NCBI RefSeq assembly: GCF_018449515.1
Contig: NZ_JAAVUQ010000002.1
Span: forward strand, 62,001-126,000
DNA length: 64,000 nt
Source of the DNA: Caballeronia sp. dw_19
Lineage (GTDB): Bacteria > Pseudomonadota > Gammaproteobacteria > Burkholderiales > Burkholderiaceae
Direction of reading: 5' to 3'
Within the stretch, counting starts at the first letter, position 1. Each line of letters begins with the position of its first letter. A program made the translations under genes and the position numbers. Of the stretch, positions 24,204 to 32,824 are shown one piece after another. The notes under the pieces were generated by a model, which was not told where the DNA came from, did no database searches, and saw nothing but the letters and a program-made list of their open reading frames with translations.

Positions 24204-24456
24204 GCGCGGGGCTGGCGGAACGGGCGTCCATCCAGCGAGTTCGCCGGGCGTTTCGTGGTCCTGTCGTGGTCGCGTCGGAACGACTGCTTTGATCCGTCCG
24301 ACCATCCAAACCAGAGAGGTAAACCGCATAACGCGGAGAAAAGCTCGCGCCTTCATGTATGTGTCAGGCTTTGCAAATCCTTGATATTCGCTGGTTTATT
24401 TACCACCGAACTCGTGATTTAGGCATTGCACATATTCACGACTGCGTGATTCAAAT

Positions 24457-25527
24457 TCAGTCGGTGGGTGGCGTATGCTGCCGTCCATCGCCTATGTGTT
24501 TTGCCTGTGCACGAGAAATCATTTCCCTGACTTCTTGGCTCATGTTGATAGGCATTAAGCTTATTTCCGGATGCGCATTTGCGAATACTCGGAATATCTG
24601 ATCGGCAAAAGCCTGACCGATCTGATCAACGTTCTTGAAATCAAAAACAACCCGCTTAAACAGCTCTACCCGTGCAAGCAATCGCTTCGCCTGGGACCGG
24701 GAAATTAATTCATCGACTTCATATTTTGCCAAATCAACTGGAACGACAGTTTTATCGAATGCATAGTCGTCTCCCTCCGAGTATTCATCAAAAATCTTCT
24801 TTGTCGTCCGTGCTGTATGATTATTTAGCTCCATAAAAACAGTTGTTCCGGACTGAGCTTTTGATCGCTCGAGCAGCCAGTCTTGAGGTTTACCTCTTTC
24901 GTGAGCGAAATAAAGGCCACCAGACAGGATCTCGAACTTGTCGAACATTCTTGACGTAAAAAAGATTCCTTCGCCTGAGTGATTTCGAGGGTCTGTTGTT
25001 AATTTTCCTTTTGCCAGCTCAAAAATAGCATGACGCTCGTCAAGCAAATCAAATTCGGACTGGATTTTCTTGAAAATTCCTACGCCATCGTCTGAAATCA
25101 TGACTTCTGTAGATACGGCGGTTTTATTTATTGTTACATAGACTGAACTGCCGCCGGAATGATCTATGGCGTTATTGAGCATTTCCGTAAATCCATGATG
25201 CCATATATTCAGAACGTTATCAGGGAGAGGTTTAATGGTTTCCCTGATGTCTGTACGCCAAATTACGTCCTCTTGCAACTCGGTCGCTAATTGATAGTTA
25301 AATCTTTTTGCGAACAAAGGTGCAAGTTTGTAAATCGGTGCGCGGGCACTGCCTTCCTTTGTTATCGTTCCTTGCTCGCGCAATTTGAGTAAATGTTTAT
25401 TTACCGCCTGTCGGCTGATGGCAAATTTTTCAGCAGCGAGCGCCGCTATATCGCCATTATGCGACTCGATATTAGCGAGTATAAAACTGCGCACCAATTC
25501 ACCCTTTTGTCGCACCTTGCTAGACAT
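24457..25527 (-). CDS. fusion of winged HTH, GHKL-type ATPase and STAS-like DUF4325
   Basis: A 356-residue three-domain protein. Residues 1-70 are a winged helix (FAISRQAVNKHLLKLREQGTI). Residues about 75-235 are a GHKL ATPase: N box EMLNNAIDHS (115-124), G1 DDGVGI (146-151), G2 SGEGI (184-188), G3 GTTV. Residues about 262-345 are a STAS-like DUF4325 domain (KRVVFDFKNVDQIGQAFADQIF). In Bacillus-type partner switching the kinase (SpoIIAB/RsbW) and STAS antagonist are separate proteins; here both are joined to a DNA-binding domain. It has no histidine phosphoacceptor or receiver. The gene is clearly AT-richer than its neighbours, which suggests transfer. AAAGGA precedes the ATG. Confidence 0.85.
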   Translation of the reverse strand: MSSKVRQKGELVRSFILANIESHNGDIAALAAEKFAISRQAVNKHLLKLREQGTITKEGSARAPIYKLAPLFAKRFNYQLATELQEDVIWRTDIRETIKPLPDNVLNIWHHGFTEMLNNAIDHSGGSSVYVTINKTAVSTEVMISDDGVGIFKKIQSEFDLLDERHAIFELAKGKLTTDPRNHSGEGIFFTSRMFDKFEILSGGLYFAHERGKPQDWLLERSKAQSGTTVFMELNNHTARTTKKIFDEYSEGDDYAFDKTVVPVDLAKYEVDELISRSQAKRLLARVELFKRVVFDFKNVDQIGQAFADQIFRVFANAHPEISLMPINMSQEVREMISRAQAKHIGDGRQHTPPTD

Positions 25528-25539
25528 GCTCGTTCCTTT

Positions 25540-25588
25540 GTCAACTTATCTATGCTGAATTGTCAACCTTAAGAGTTGATTCGTCAAC
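25540..25588 (-). promoter_or_regulatory. three direct repeats upstream of the HTH-ATPase-STAS gene
   Basis: On the minus strand GTTGAC occurs three times in the same direction (25583-25588, 25562-25567, 25540-25545) at 21- and 22-bp spacing, two helical turns apart; the outer two copies share the longer form AAGGTTGAC. They lie 13-61 bp before the start codon. The layout fits a self-binding site for the encoded winged-helix protein. Confidence 0.5.
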
Positions 25589-25931
25589 CTTGAACATGGC
25601 TTTGTTTTCACCTGCTGTGGTGAAAGCTGATCGCTGCTGGAGCAGCTTCGATCGCTTGCGAAGGGTCCATCTAAACGGTGGATTCTCTGACTGGCTCAAA
25701 GATAAATTCATTTTGTGCGGCTGGTCTAAGGCACTTCATTGACCGCTGCCGAGCACCGCGCCACTGCATTGGTCGGCAGCCGATCCCCATTCGGCCCCAA
25801 GCCTCCCTGTCGTCAGCCCCAATTTTGACGGACGCTTCTCGCCTCTATAATCGGGCGCAGCGCGGTGCGCGCCTATCCACGCGGCATACGTGGCATGTGC
25901 GGCACTTGCGGACCCCGACGACGCCAGCGAG
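25589..25931. other. intergenic region, no gene seen
   Basis: Holds the promoter of the AraC-type gene; short frames on both strands have no homology or ribosome-site support. The base composition returns to the GC-rich chromosomal average at about 25,740, marking the edge of the AT-richer patch. Confidence 0.4.
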
Positions 25932-26804
25932 ATGCGAATGACCACTACGACGGACCGTCCGGCGCAGGCTGAGCCCGACCACGGCGCCGCGCCACCCGGC
26001 TTGCACGCCACGCTGCAGGCCCCTGCGGGCGCCGCGACGCTCGAGGCCATGCTGCAGCATTTCAGGCTGCTGGAACCGGTCTTCGACGCGATGCCCGATA
26101 TCGTTTTCTTCGTGAAGGACGCGCAGGCGCGTTACGCCCTGGTGAACCGTGCGCTGGCTTCGCGCTGCGGCCTGAAAGACAAGCTGGGGCTGCTTGGCAA
26201 GACCGCGGAAGAAGTCTTCCCGCAACGTTTTGGCCGCATTTATACGGCGCAGGATCAGTCGATCATCGCGCAGGGCAGCCCGATGATCGACCAGCTCGAA
26301 CTGCATCTCTACCCGGCGCGCCAACCGGGCTGGTGCATGACGTCCAAGCAGCCGCTCCACGATGCACACGGCACGGTCGTTGGCCTGGCCGGCATCTCGC
26401 GCGACCTGCAGGCGGACGAAGGGACGCATCCGGCTTACAGCCGGCTCGCGGCTGTCGTCCAGCATATCCAGAGCAACTTTGTGCAGCCGCTGAACATGCC
26501 GCATCTGGCGGCGATGGCGAACATGTCGATTGCCCAGCTCGAGCGTTATTTCCACAAGGTCTTTCATCTGACACCGCGTCAGGTGCTGCTCAAGACGCGG
26601 CTCGATGCGGCTACCGCGCTGCTTGTCACGCACGACAAGGTAACCGACGTAGCGGCGTTATGCGGCTACACGGACCACAGTGCGTTCACCCGACAGTTCA
26701 AGGCGACCGTGGGCCTGACGCCGACCGAATATCGCGCGCTGTTGCGCTCGCATCATGTGGTGACGCATCCCGCGACACATGCTGCAGCAAAGCTTTCATT
26801 GTGA
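25932..26804 (+). CDS. PAS domain-containing AraC-family regulator
   Basis: A 290-residue regulator. A PAS domain covers about residues 45-150 (LLEPVFDAMPDIVFFVKDAQARYALVNRALASRCG, ending GTVVGLAGISRDL). An AraC-type double HTH occupies about 170-275 (NMPHLAAMANMSIAQLERYFHKVF and VTDVAALCGYTDHSAFTRQFKATVGLTPTEYR). I start at ATG 25932; ATG 25938 is equally possible. AraC-type proteins control hydroxyproline genes in Pseudomonas (LhpR), and this gene is separated from the hydroxyproline pair only by the AT-rich insertion, so that role is a reasonable guess. Confidence 0.88.
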   Translation: MRMTTTTDRPAQAEPDHGAAPPGLHATLQAPAGAATLEAMLQHFRLLEPVFDAMPDIVFFVKDAQARYALVNRALASRCGLKDKLGLLGKTAEEVFPQRFGRIYTAQDQSIIAQGSPMIDQLELHLYPARQPGWCMTSKQPLHDAHGTVVGLAGISRDLQADEGTHPAYSRLAAVVQHIQSNFVQPLNMPHLAAMANMSIAQLERYFHKVFHLTPRQVLLKTRLDAATALLVTHDKVTDVAALCGYTDHSAFTRQFKATVGLTPTEYRALLRSHHVVTHPATHAAAKLSL

Positions 26805-27198
26805 TTATCAGAGTCGATAAGTCTGAACTTTCAAAACGGCACGGCGGATAAAAAATTACCTGCGCGGTGGCAAATGCGGGCCGGCGCGTGCCTTCGCGCA
26901 GAGCTGGCGCGAACACCTTAGGGTTCGCGCAAAGCCCCGCGCAGAGGAGCTTCCGCCGTCGTTCCTCATGCAGTTTCTGCGCTCGGTCTATTTTTTGCTG
27001 CAAGCTTGGTCGACTACGCAATGAGGCATACTGCGCCCGTTGAATTTTTAATCCGCGTGACGTTCGACACCGGCGCGCGCGGCCGCTCACACGGTGCCGC
27101 ATGGATCTCATGCCGTCGTGCCGCAAGGTCCGCAGTGAGTGAGACGCGAGAGCCGCGACATTGGCACTGGAATCCTGTTTGGGCTGTTAGAAAAGATA
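26805..27198. other. intergenic region, no gene seen
   Basis: About 390 bp between the AraC-type gene and the receiver gene. Only short overlapping frames are present; none has a convincing start. It presumably carries the receiver gene promoter. Confidence 0.4.
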
Positions 27199-27612
27199 AT
27201 GATGAATGAAGTAGCGAGACTGGGACATACCAGGATTGTGCTGATCGAAGATGACCTGGAAAGCCGCGAGTCACTGCGAATGCTGCTGGAGGAGGAAGGC
27301 GCGGAAGTCGTCGCCGTGGAGGACGCCGAAGAGGGCGCCGAGACGGTCATCCGGGAGTTGCCCGACGCAGTTATCTGCGATATCGATCTGCCGATGATGG
27401 ATGGTTTTTACCTGATCCAGCGCCTGCGCGACCATGAGATTCGAGGCAACCTGACGCCATCGATAGCGATTGCCCTGACAGGGCACGACGGAGACGAATA
27501 TCGCTTGCGAAGCATCGGCGAAGGGTTCCAGCACTTCATGACGAAGCCTGTGCATCCCGATGTGCTGGTGAGGCTAATACAGCAGTCGCTTAGTACGCGC
27601 GTGCTGTCCTAG
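27199..27612 (+). CDS. single-domain response regulator (CheY-like receiver)
   Basis: A 137-residue stand-alone receiver. The acidic pair is in IVLIEDDLES (D18, D19), the phosphoacceptor is D61 in VICDIDLPMMDGF, the switch threonine is T94 in IALTGHD and the lysine is K116 in MTKPVHP. There is no output domain, so it works by protein contact. I place the start at the paired ATG codons at 27199/27202. No histidine kinase is adjacent, making it an orphan in this window. Confidence 0.85.
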   Translation: MMNEVARLGHTRIVLIEDDLESRESLRMLLEEEGAEVVAVEDAEEGAETVIRELPDAVICDIDLPMMDGFYLIQRLRDHEIRGNLTPSIAIALTGHDGDEYRLRSIGEGFQHFMTKPVHPDVLVRLIQQSLSTRVLS

Positions 27613-27688
27613 CGTTCTATACGCCTCTCGCCGCCAAAACGTGCAGGACGGGCTTGTCCTGCGCGCTGAAGCCCCTTTGATGGCGGTC

Positions 27689-27859
27689 CTATGACCGGTC
27701 GCGGTTGCGCGCGCGGGTGGCGCCGGTAATCACCGCGATGCCCAGCAAGATCACGTCGACAATCATGATGGTGTGTTGCGACACATGCATGGCGACCAGC
27801 GCCCATGACACGCCGCCGATCAGTATCAGCCAGCCCAACAGATAAATAACCAGGGTCAT
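27689..27859 (-). CDS. small two-helix membrane protein (56 aa)
   Basis: A 56-residue protein with two membrane helices (LVIYLLGWLILIGGVSWALVAM and IMIVDVILLGIAVITGATRAR) joined by a short loop and ending in a basic tail. AGGA stands before ATG 27859. The frame runs further upstream but without a good start. Small inner-membrane proteins of this kind are common in Burkholderia; the function is unknown. Confidence 0.65.
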   Translation of the reverse strand: MTLVIYLLGWLILIGGVSWALVAMHVSQHTIMIVDVILLGIAVITGATRARNRDRS

Positions 27860-28062
27860 TGAATTGTCCTTTTGCGTTGTTTTGATCCGGCAAAGCGCGC
27901 GTTCGATCATTAGCCCCTTGCACAAAGCGGGCCGCACCCCATCAATCAGGCACTTAACCGAAGATAACCTCGGTGCGTATACCGAACGCGAACGCCCGTA
28001 CACAGCCATGTTGTATTCTTGGCGCGTTTGCGCCCGGACTTCAACCCTAACGGCAATCCTCC

Positions 28063-28734
28063 ATGCTCATAGTTCATCACCTCAACAATTCCCGTTCACA
28101 ACGCGTGCTCTGGATGCTGGAAGAATTGGGTATCGATTATGAAATCAAGCGTTATCAGCGCGACCCCAACACCATGCTCGCGCCGCCCGAGTTGCGCGCC
28201 GTGCATCCGCTCGGAAAGTCGCCGGTCATCACGGACGACGGCCAGACGATCGCCGAGTCGGGCGCGATCATCGAGTACCTGAACGAGCGTTATGGACAAG
28301 GGCGTTTCGCACCCCCGCACGGGACCACGCCGGAACGCCTTCGCTATAACTACTGGATGCACTATGCCGAAGGCTCCGCCATGCCGCCGCTGTTGCTGAA
28401 ACTGGTGGCGCTGCGCATCGCCAGCGCGCCCATGCCGTTTTTCGTCAAGCCTATCGCGCGGCGCATCGCGCAGACCATGCAGGACAGTTTCATCGACCCG
28501 CAATTGAAACTGCACTTCGGCTTCATAGAGAGCGAGTTGTCGAAGTCCGAATGGTTTGCCGGCGATTCCTTCAGCGCCGCCGACGTGCAAATGAGCTTCC
28601 CGCTCGAAGCCGGAACCCAGCGCGCGGGCGCGAAGAAGCTTCCCCACGTAGCGGCTTTCGTAAAGCGGATTCACGAGCGTCCGGCCTATCAGCGAGCGTT
28701 GCAGCGTGGCGGCAAATACGATTTTGCGGACTGA
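28063..28734 (+). CDS. glutathione S-transferase
   Basis: A 223-residue GST with an N-terminal thioredoxin fold (LIVHHLNNSRSQRVLWMLEELGIDYEI, SPVI followed by the glutathione-binding ESGAIIEYL) and an all-helical C-terminal domain with FSAADVQMSF. The catalytic residue in this group is usually Ser or Tyr near the N-terminus; Ser10 in NNSRSQR is the candidate. It forms a unit by itself. The exact substrate is unknown. Confidence 0.9.
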   Translation: MLIVHHLNNSRSQRVLWMLEELGIDYEIKRYQRDPNTMLAPPELRAVHPLGKSPVITDDGQTIAESGAIIEYLNERYGQGRFAPPHGTTPERLRYNYWMHYAEGSAMPPLLLKLVALRIASAPMPFFVKPIARRIAQTMQDSFIDPQLKLHFGFIESELSKSEWFAGDSFSAADVQMSFPLEAGTQRAGAKKLPHVAAFVKRIHERPAYQRALQRGGKYDFAD

Positions 28735-28840
28735 CCCGGGACGGCCGCGCGGCTTGCGTACAATGGCCGCTGGCTCCCTGGATTCACCTCGAATCAGGCA
28801 CTTTCCGGCACTCATACGCACTTAGGCGCGAAGGCGAAGC

Positions 28841-30478
28841 ATGGCTCGAATCGTCCCCGACGACTGGAAGAATATGGAAGCGACCGGCGCTGCCGTGCGT
28901 GAACTCGACACGCTGGCGCTGCTCGCAAAACTCCCCGACGACTACACCGTGTATCACGGTGTTCACTGGACCCGCATCAACGAAGGTTTTTCGGTGTTCG
29001 GCGAAGCGGATTTCGTGGTGGTCGCGCCGTCGGGCCGGGTGCTGGTCATCGAACAGAAGGCGGGGTTCCTGCGCGAAACGCCCGCGGGCCTGATGAAGGT
29101 CTACATGCAGAAAGAGCGCAACGTCGCCATCCAGCTTGCACGGACGCTCGAGAACCTGCACCGTCGCTTCACGGCCGCGTTCGGCGCGGGCACCTACCGG
29201 ATTGAAGAGCTGCTGTATTGCCCGGACTACACGGTGAAGGACGCGTCCATTGCAGGCGTGCCCGAAGCACGCATTGTCGATGCCAGCCGCCGGGCGAAGC
29301 TGCCGTCCGTCGTGCTCGATATCCTGCCGCCCAATGAGCCGCGTTTCGAAGCGTCCGCCCGAATCCATCACTTTCTCTCCGACGAACTCGCCCTCACACC
29401 CGATACCAACGCGCTGGTCGGCCAGGCCGACATGCTTGTCACCCGGCTCTCGGGTGGCCTCGCCACATGGGCGCGCCGGCTCGAATTCCAGCCGTTCAGG
29501 CTGCGCGTGATCGGTACGGCCGGCTCGGGCAAGACGCAACTGGCGGTGCAGGTCATGCGCGATTCGGTGGCGAAGGGCCGCAGCGTGCTGTACGTGTGCT
29601 TCAACCGGCCGCTCGCCGATCACATCCGTCTGGTCGCGCCTCCCGAAGCACGCATTGCCAACTATCACCAGCTCAGCGCAAGCGTGACGCGCGATGCCGG
29701 TACCCCGCCGGATTTCAGCCAGCCGAACGTATTCGCTACGCTGGAGGAGCGTTTCGCCAACGTCGAGATTGCGGAGCACTGGAAGTTCGACGTATTGATT
29801 GTCGATGAAGGCCAGGATTTTCAGGCACCCTGGGTGGACGCGCTGGCCCGTTTGCTGAAGCCGGACGGCGCGTGGTGGTGGCTCGAAGATCCAATGCAGA
29901 ACCTGTATTTCCGCGACCCCGTGCCGCTGCCCGGCTGGACCACGTTGCGCGAGACCACGAACTATCGCAGTCCGCGTGACTTGCTCGCGTATATCCGGCG
30001 GATCGTCGGACGCGAGGTGCAGCTCGACGCTGGCAGTCCGTTCGACGGTTCCGAAGTCAGTCTCTCCACCTACGAAAATGGCCACCCCGACGAAGTGATC
30101 GAGGCGACCAAGCGGGCGATCACCCAGGCGCTGGCGCTCGGCTACCGGAAGCAGGACATCGCGGTGTTGTCCTTTCGCGGGCGCGAAGGCTCGGTGCTGA
30201 CTTCGGTCGACCAGCTCGGGCCGCATCGCTTGCGCAGCTTCACGGGCAGTTACGATTTGTTCGGGAATCCGGAATATCGGGAAGGTGACGTACTGCTCGA
30301 ATCGATCTACCGGTTCAAGGGCCAGTCGGCGCCCTGCGTGATTTTGACTGAAGTCGATTTCGACACCTTCGACGAACAGGTCGCGCGCAAGTTCTTTGTC
30401 GGTGCGACGCGTGCCACCATGAAGTTGATCGTGGTGGCGTCCGAACGTGCGGCGCTGGCCTTCGACGAACAGCATTGA
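28841..30478 (+). CDS. NERD-nuclease / superfamily 1 helicase fusion
   Basis: A 545-residue protein. The N-terminus has the nuclease-related NERD pattern: GEADFVVV (E55, D57) and RVLVIEQKAG (E71, K73), the D-(x)n-E-x-K core of PD-(D/E)xK-type nucleases. An SF1 helicase follows: Walker A GTAGSGKT (about 225), Walker B VLIVDEGQD (about 318), motif III WWWLEDPMQNLYF, motif IV-like TTNYRSP and motif VI VGATRATMKLIVV. UvrD/RecD-like enzymes with this head act on DNA ends or foreign nucleic acid, but the role here is unknown. A long open frame on the opposite strand is a codon-bias shadow. Confidence 0.82.
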   Translation: MARIVPDDWKNMEATGAAVRELDTLALLAKLPDDYTVYHGVHWTRINEGFSVFGEADFVVVAPSGRVLVIEQKAGFLRETPAGLMKVYMQKERNVAIQLARTLENLHRRFTAAFGAGTYRIEELLYCPDYTVKDASIAGVPEARIVDASRRAKLPSVVLDILPPNEPRFEASARIHHFLSDELALTPDTNALVGQADMLVTRLSGGLATWARRLEFQPFRLRVIGTAGSGKTQLAVQVMRDSVAKGRSVLYVCFNRPLADHIRLVAPPEARIANYHQLSASVTRDAGTPPDFSQPNVFATLEERFANVEIAEHWKFDVLIVDEGQDFQAPWVDALARLLKPDGAWWWLEDPMQNLYFRDPVPLPGWTTLRETTNYRSPRDLLAYIRRIVGREVQLDAGSPFDGSEVSLSTYENGHPDEVIEATKRAITQALALGYRKQDIAVLSFRGREGSVLTSVDQLGPHRLRSFTGSYDLFGNPEYREGDVLLESIYRFKGQSAPCVILTEVDFDTFDEQVARKFFVGATRATMKLIVVASERAALAFDEQH

Positions 30479-30486
30479 GCGCCGCC

Positions 30487-30996
30487 ATGAGACAGCAGTC
30501 AGTGTTGAGATTTCTTGCGGCCTCGTTGCTCGCTTCGTGGCTCGTCTCGTTGCCGTTTGCCGCGAGCGCGGCGCCGTTGGCGCTGGACGTGCAGGGAATG
30601 ATCGGGCGCACCAACGATGCAAGCCATAGCGTCTATCACATCAGCGAAGCCGACCTGCTGAAACTGCCGGTCCATACGATCACGACCTCGACCACCTGGA
30701 CGCCAAAGTCCACCTTCGCCGGGCCGCTGCTGGGTGACGTGCTGAAGCTCGTGGATGCACGCGCCGACGGTATCGAACTGCGCACGATCGACGACTATTC
30801 ATACACGGTGAGCGCCAGGGAAGCCGAGCGCTACGGCGCGATTCTGGCCTACAGCAGGAATGGCGTGCGCCTCACCGTCAGCAACTTTGGTCCACTGTTC
30901 CTGATCTATCCACGCGACGCCTATCCGTCCGAGTTGAGTGGTTCGGCCGCGGAGGCAAAGTTCGTGTGGCAGATCAAAGGGATGGTCGTGAAATGA
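30487..30996 (+). CDS. periplasmic molybdopterin-domain-like protein, input partner of the next kinase
   Basis: A 169-residue exported protein: signal peptide about 1-29 (ending AASAAPLALDV), then a small domain of the oxidoreductase molybdopterin-binding fold, with YHISEADLLKLPVHTI, TFAGPLLGDVLKLV, YTVSAREAERYGAILAY and FVWQIKGMVVK. No cysteine is present in the mature domain, so a Mo ligand is missing and it is unlikely to be an enzyme. Its stop overlaps the start of the hybrid kinase gene (ATGATG), so the two are translated together and it may be a periplasmic signal-binding subunit of that kinase. I chose ATG 30487 over an in-frame TTG at 30475. Confidence 0.75.
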   Translation: MRQQSVLRFLAASLLASWLVSLPFAASAAPLALDVQGMIGRTNDASHSVYHISEADLLKLPVHTITTSTTWTPKSTFAGPLLGDVLKLVDARADGIELRTIDDYSYTVSAREAERYGAILAYSRNGVRLTVSNFGPLFLIYPRDAYPSELSGSAAEAKFVWQIKGMVVK

Positions 30997-32801
30997 TGCG
31001 TGCGCCGCTTCGCCGTTTCAAGGTGGCGATGCTGGTGGCGGCAGCCATTGCGCCGCCGCTTGGCGGCGTGGGTTACGTGCTGTATTCCGTCCTGCTGGCG
31101 AACCAGACCACGCAGCAACTCACCCTGCCGTACGACGGTTTCTACTGGGACGGCGCGCAATTCCAGATTGCGTACGGCCGCTTTGCGAACCAGGTTCTGT
31201 TGTATCGCAGCGGGATCGACGCCGATACCGACGAGATCCAGCTCCGGTTCGAGGTGCTTGAATCTAAGCTCGCCATTGTCACCGCTTCCACCGCGATGCT
31301 CTCCGATCGAGGCACCTTGCGAAACCGCCAGCAGGAGATCCTGCGGCAACTGGACGCAGCGCTCGGGTCTATCGACCCGGATATTGGTTTGTTGAGCAAG
31401 GACCCCGGGCGCACGCTGAAGATCATTGGCGTATTGCGGCAGAACCAGGATGCAGTCAACGAGCTGGCGAACGGACGCCGCGTGGTCGACGTGGCGGAGC
31501 GCGACTACATTGCGCGCGATTTCGTTTCGAAGCGGCGTTATCTGTTCGCAGCGGGCATGCTGCTCGCGCTGCTCTCCATGGTCGCCACCGCCATGCTGCT
31601 GCTCAACGGCTACCGGCGTTCGCGGCTGATTCACCAGCAACGCGCGGCGCTCGAAGCGCAACACCAGGCAACCCGCGCTGCGCGCGAAGCGTCGCAGGCG
31701 AAGGACGCGTTCCTCGGCATGATCAGCCACGAGTTGCGCACGCCGTTGCATGCCATTGTGTCGTCGGTGGAACTGCTCGAACTGAACCTGCATAGCGAAA
31801 GCGATCGCAAGATCATCCAGCGGCTCGAGACCGGAGCACGCCATCTTGAGGCACAGATGCGCGACTTGACCGACTTCGCGAGGATCGGCGCCGGCAAGCT
31901 TGAATTGCGGCTGACTGTATTCGATCCAATGGAACTGCTCGACTCCATCGTGGACGCGAATACACCGGCGGCCGTGGCGAAGGGTCTGGCGTTGCGCGGG
32001 CAGTTCGCGGGAGAGGCGGGTCTGGTGGAATCGGACCAGCACCGGCTGCGTCAGATCGTGACCAACCTGGTGACGAACGCTATCAAGTACACCGACTCCG
32101 GCTCGATCGATGTGCGTTTCGAACGCTCGCTCGAACGGCTTGATATCTCTGTCATTGATACCGGTCCCGGGATTGCGCGCGAACAGTTGCCGCTGATCTT
32201 CAAGGAATTCACGCAACTCGATTCATCGAGCACGCGGCGTTTCGATGGCGCCGGCATGGGGCTCGCGGTCGTGCGCGGGCTGGTCGAATTGTTGGGCGGC
32301 GTGGTCAACGTGTCGAGTGATGTCGGTCAGGGCGCCGCGTTTCGCGTGAGTTTGCCCGCTGCATCGGTGGCGCGAATGCCCGAGCGCGAGCGTGCGCCCG
32401 CTGACTTGCCGCCGTTGAAGAAAGCACGCGTGCTGGTGATAGACGACCATGATTCCATCCGCGAGTCGCTGACTGAAATGCTGGCGCACCTCGGTTATGC
32501 GAGCGTGGCAATGCCCGACGTGGACAGTGCACTCGCGTGGCTCGAGAACAATCAGGCCGATGTGATCCTCGCCGACCTCCACATGCCGGGCAAGGACGGG
32601 TACTCGTTCGTGAATGAGTACCGCGCAAGGCGGGCAGCGGGCGCGAGCTTGCCTGTGATCGCGGTGAGTGCCTACGCGCCGGATCTGGTCGACCCCAGCG
32701 CCGCCATCCTGTTCTTCGATTACCTGCTCAAGCCCGTGCGCTACGAAGTGCTGAAAAGCGCCTTGGCGCGGGCGTTATCGGCGGCAAGGCGGATACGTTG
32801 A
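30993..32801 (+). CDS. hybrid sensor histidine kinase
   Basis: A 602-residue hybrid kinase. Two membrane segments (about 12-35 and 185-210) enclose a ~150-residue periplasmic helical sensor region. HisKA follows with phosphoacceptor H246 in MISHELRTPLHAI, then a HATPase domain (NLVTNAIKYTD, DTGPGIA, GAGMGLAVV) and a C-terminal receiver (VLVIDDHDSIRES, phosphoacceptor D528 in ILADLHMPGKDG, KPV). It is coupled to the periplasmic molybdopterin-domain-like protein upstream and convergent with a BetR-receiver regulator 24 bp downstream, which is the likely phosphorelay output. Confidence 0.92.
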   Translation: MMRAPLRRFKVAMLVAAAIAPPLGGVGYVLYSVLLANQTTQQLTLPYDGFYWDGAQFQIAYGRFANQVLLYRSGIDADTDEIQLRFEVLESKLAIVTASTAMLSDRGTLRNRQQEILRQLDAALGSIDPDIGLLSKDPGRTLKIIGVLRQNQDAVNELANGRRVVDVAERDYIARDFVSKRRYLFAAGMLLALLSMVATAMLLLNGYRRSRLIHQQRAALEAQHQATRAAREASQAKDAFLGMISHELRTPLHAIVSSVELLELNLHSESDRKIIQRLETGARHLEAQMRDLTDFARIGAGKLELRLTVFDPMELLDSIVDANTPAAVAKGLALRGQFAGEAGLVESDQHRLRQIVTNLVTNAIKYTDSGSIDVRFERSLERLDISVIDTGPGIAREQLPLIFKEFTQLDSSSTRRFDGAGMGLAVVRGLVELLGGVVNVSSDVGQGAAFRVSLPAASVARMPERERAPADLPPLKKARVLVIDDHDSIRESLTEMLAHLGYASVAMPDVDSALAWLENNQADVILADLHMPGKDGYSFVNEYRARRAAGASLPVIAVSAYAPDLVDPSAAILFFDYLLKPVRYEVLKSALARALSAARRIR

Positions 32802-32824
32802 GCGGTGCGCGCTAACGTTCGGGA

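Noticed and set aside
27643..27662. Hairpin GCAGGAC...GTCCTGC after the receiver gene
   Set aside because: A plausible stem between convergent genes but with no T tract in either direction; evidence is too weak for a terminator call.
28784..30622. 612-codon open frame on the minus strand opposite the NERD-helicase gene
   Set aside because: High-GC codon bias leaves the antisense frame open; the product is Arg/His/Gln-rich without motifs, whereas the plus-strand frame has a full helicase motif set.
30921..32216. 431-codon minus-strand frame opposite the hybrid kinase
   Set aside because: Shadow of the kinase gene; no motif support.
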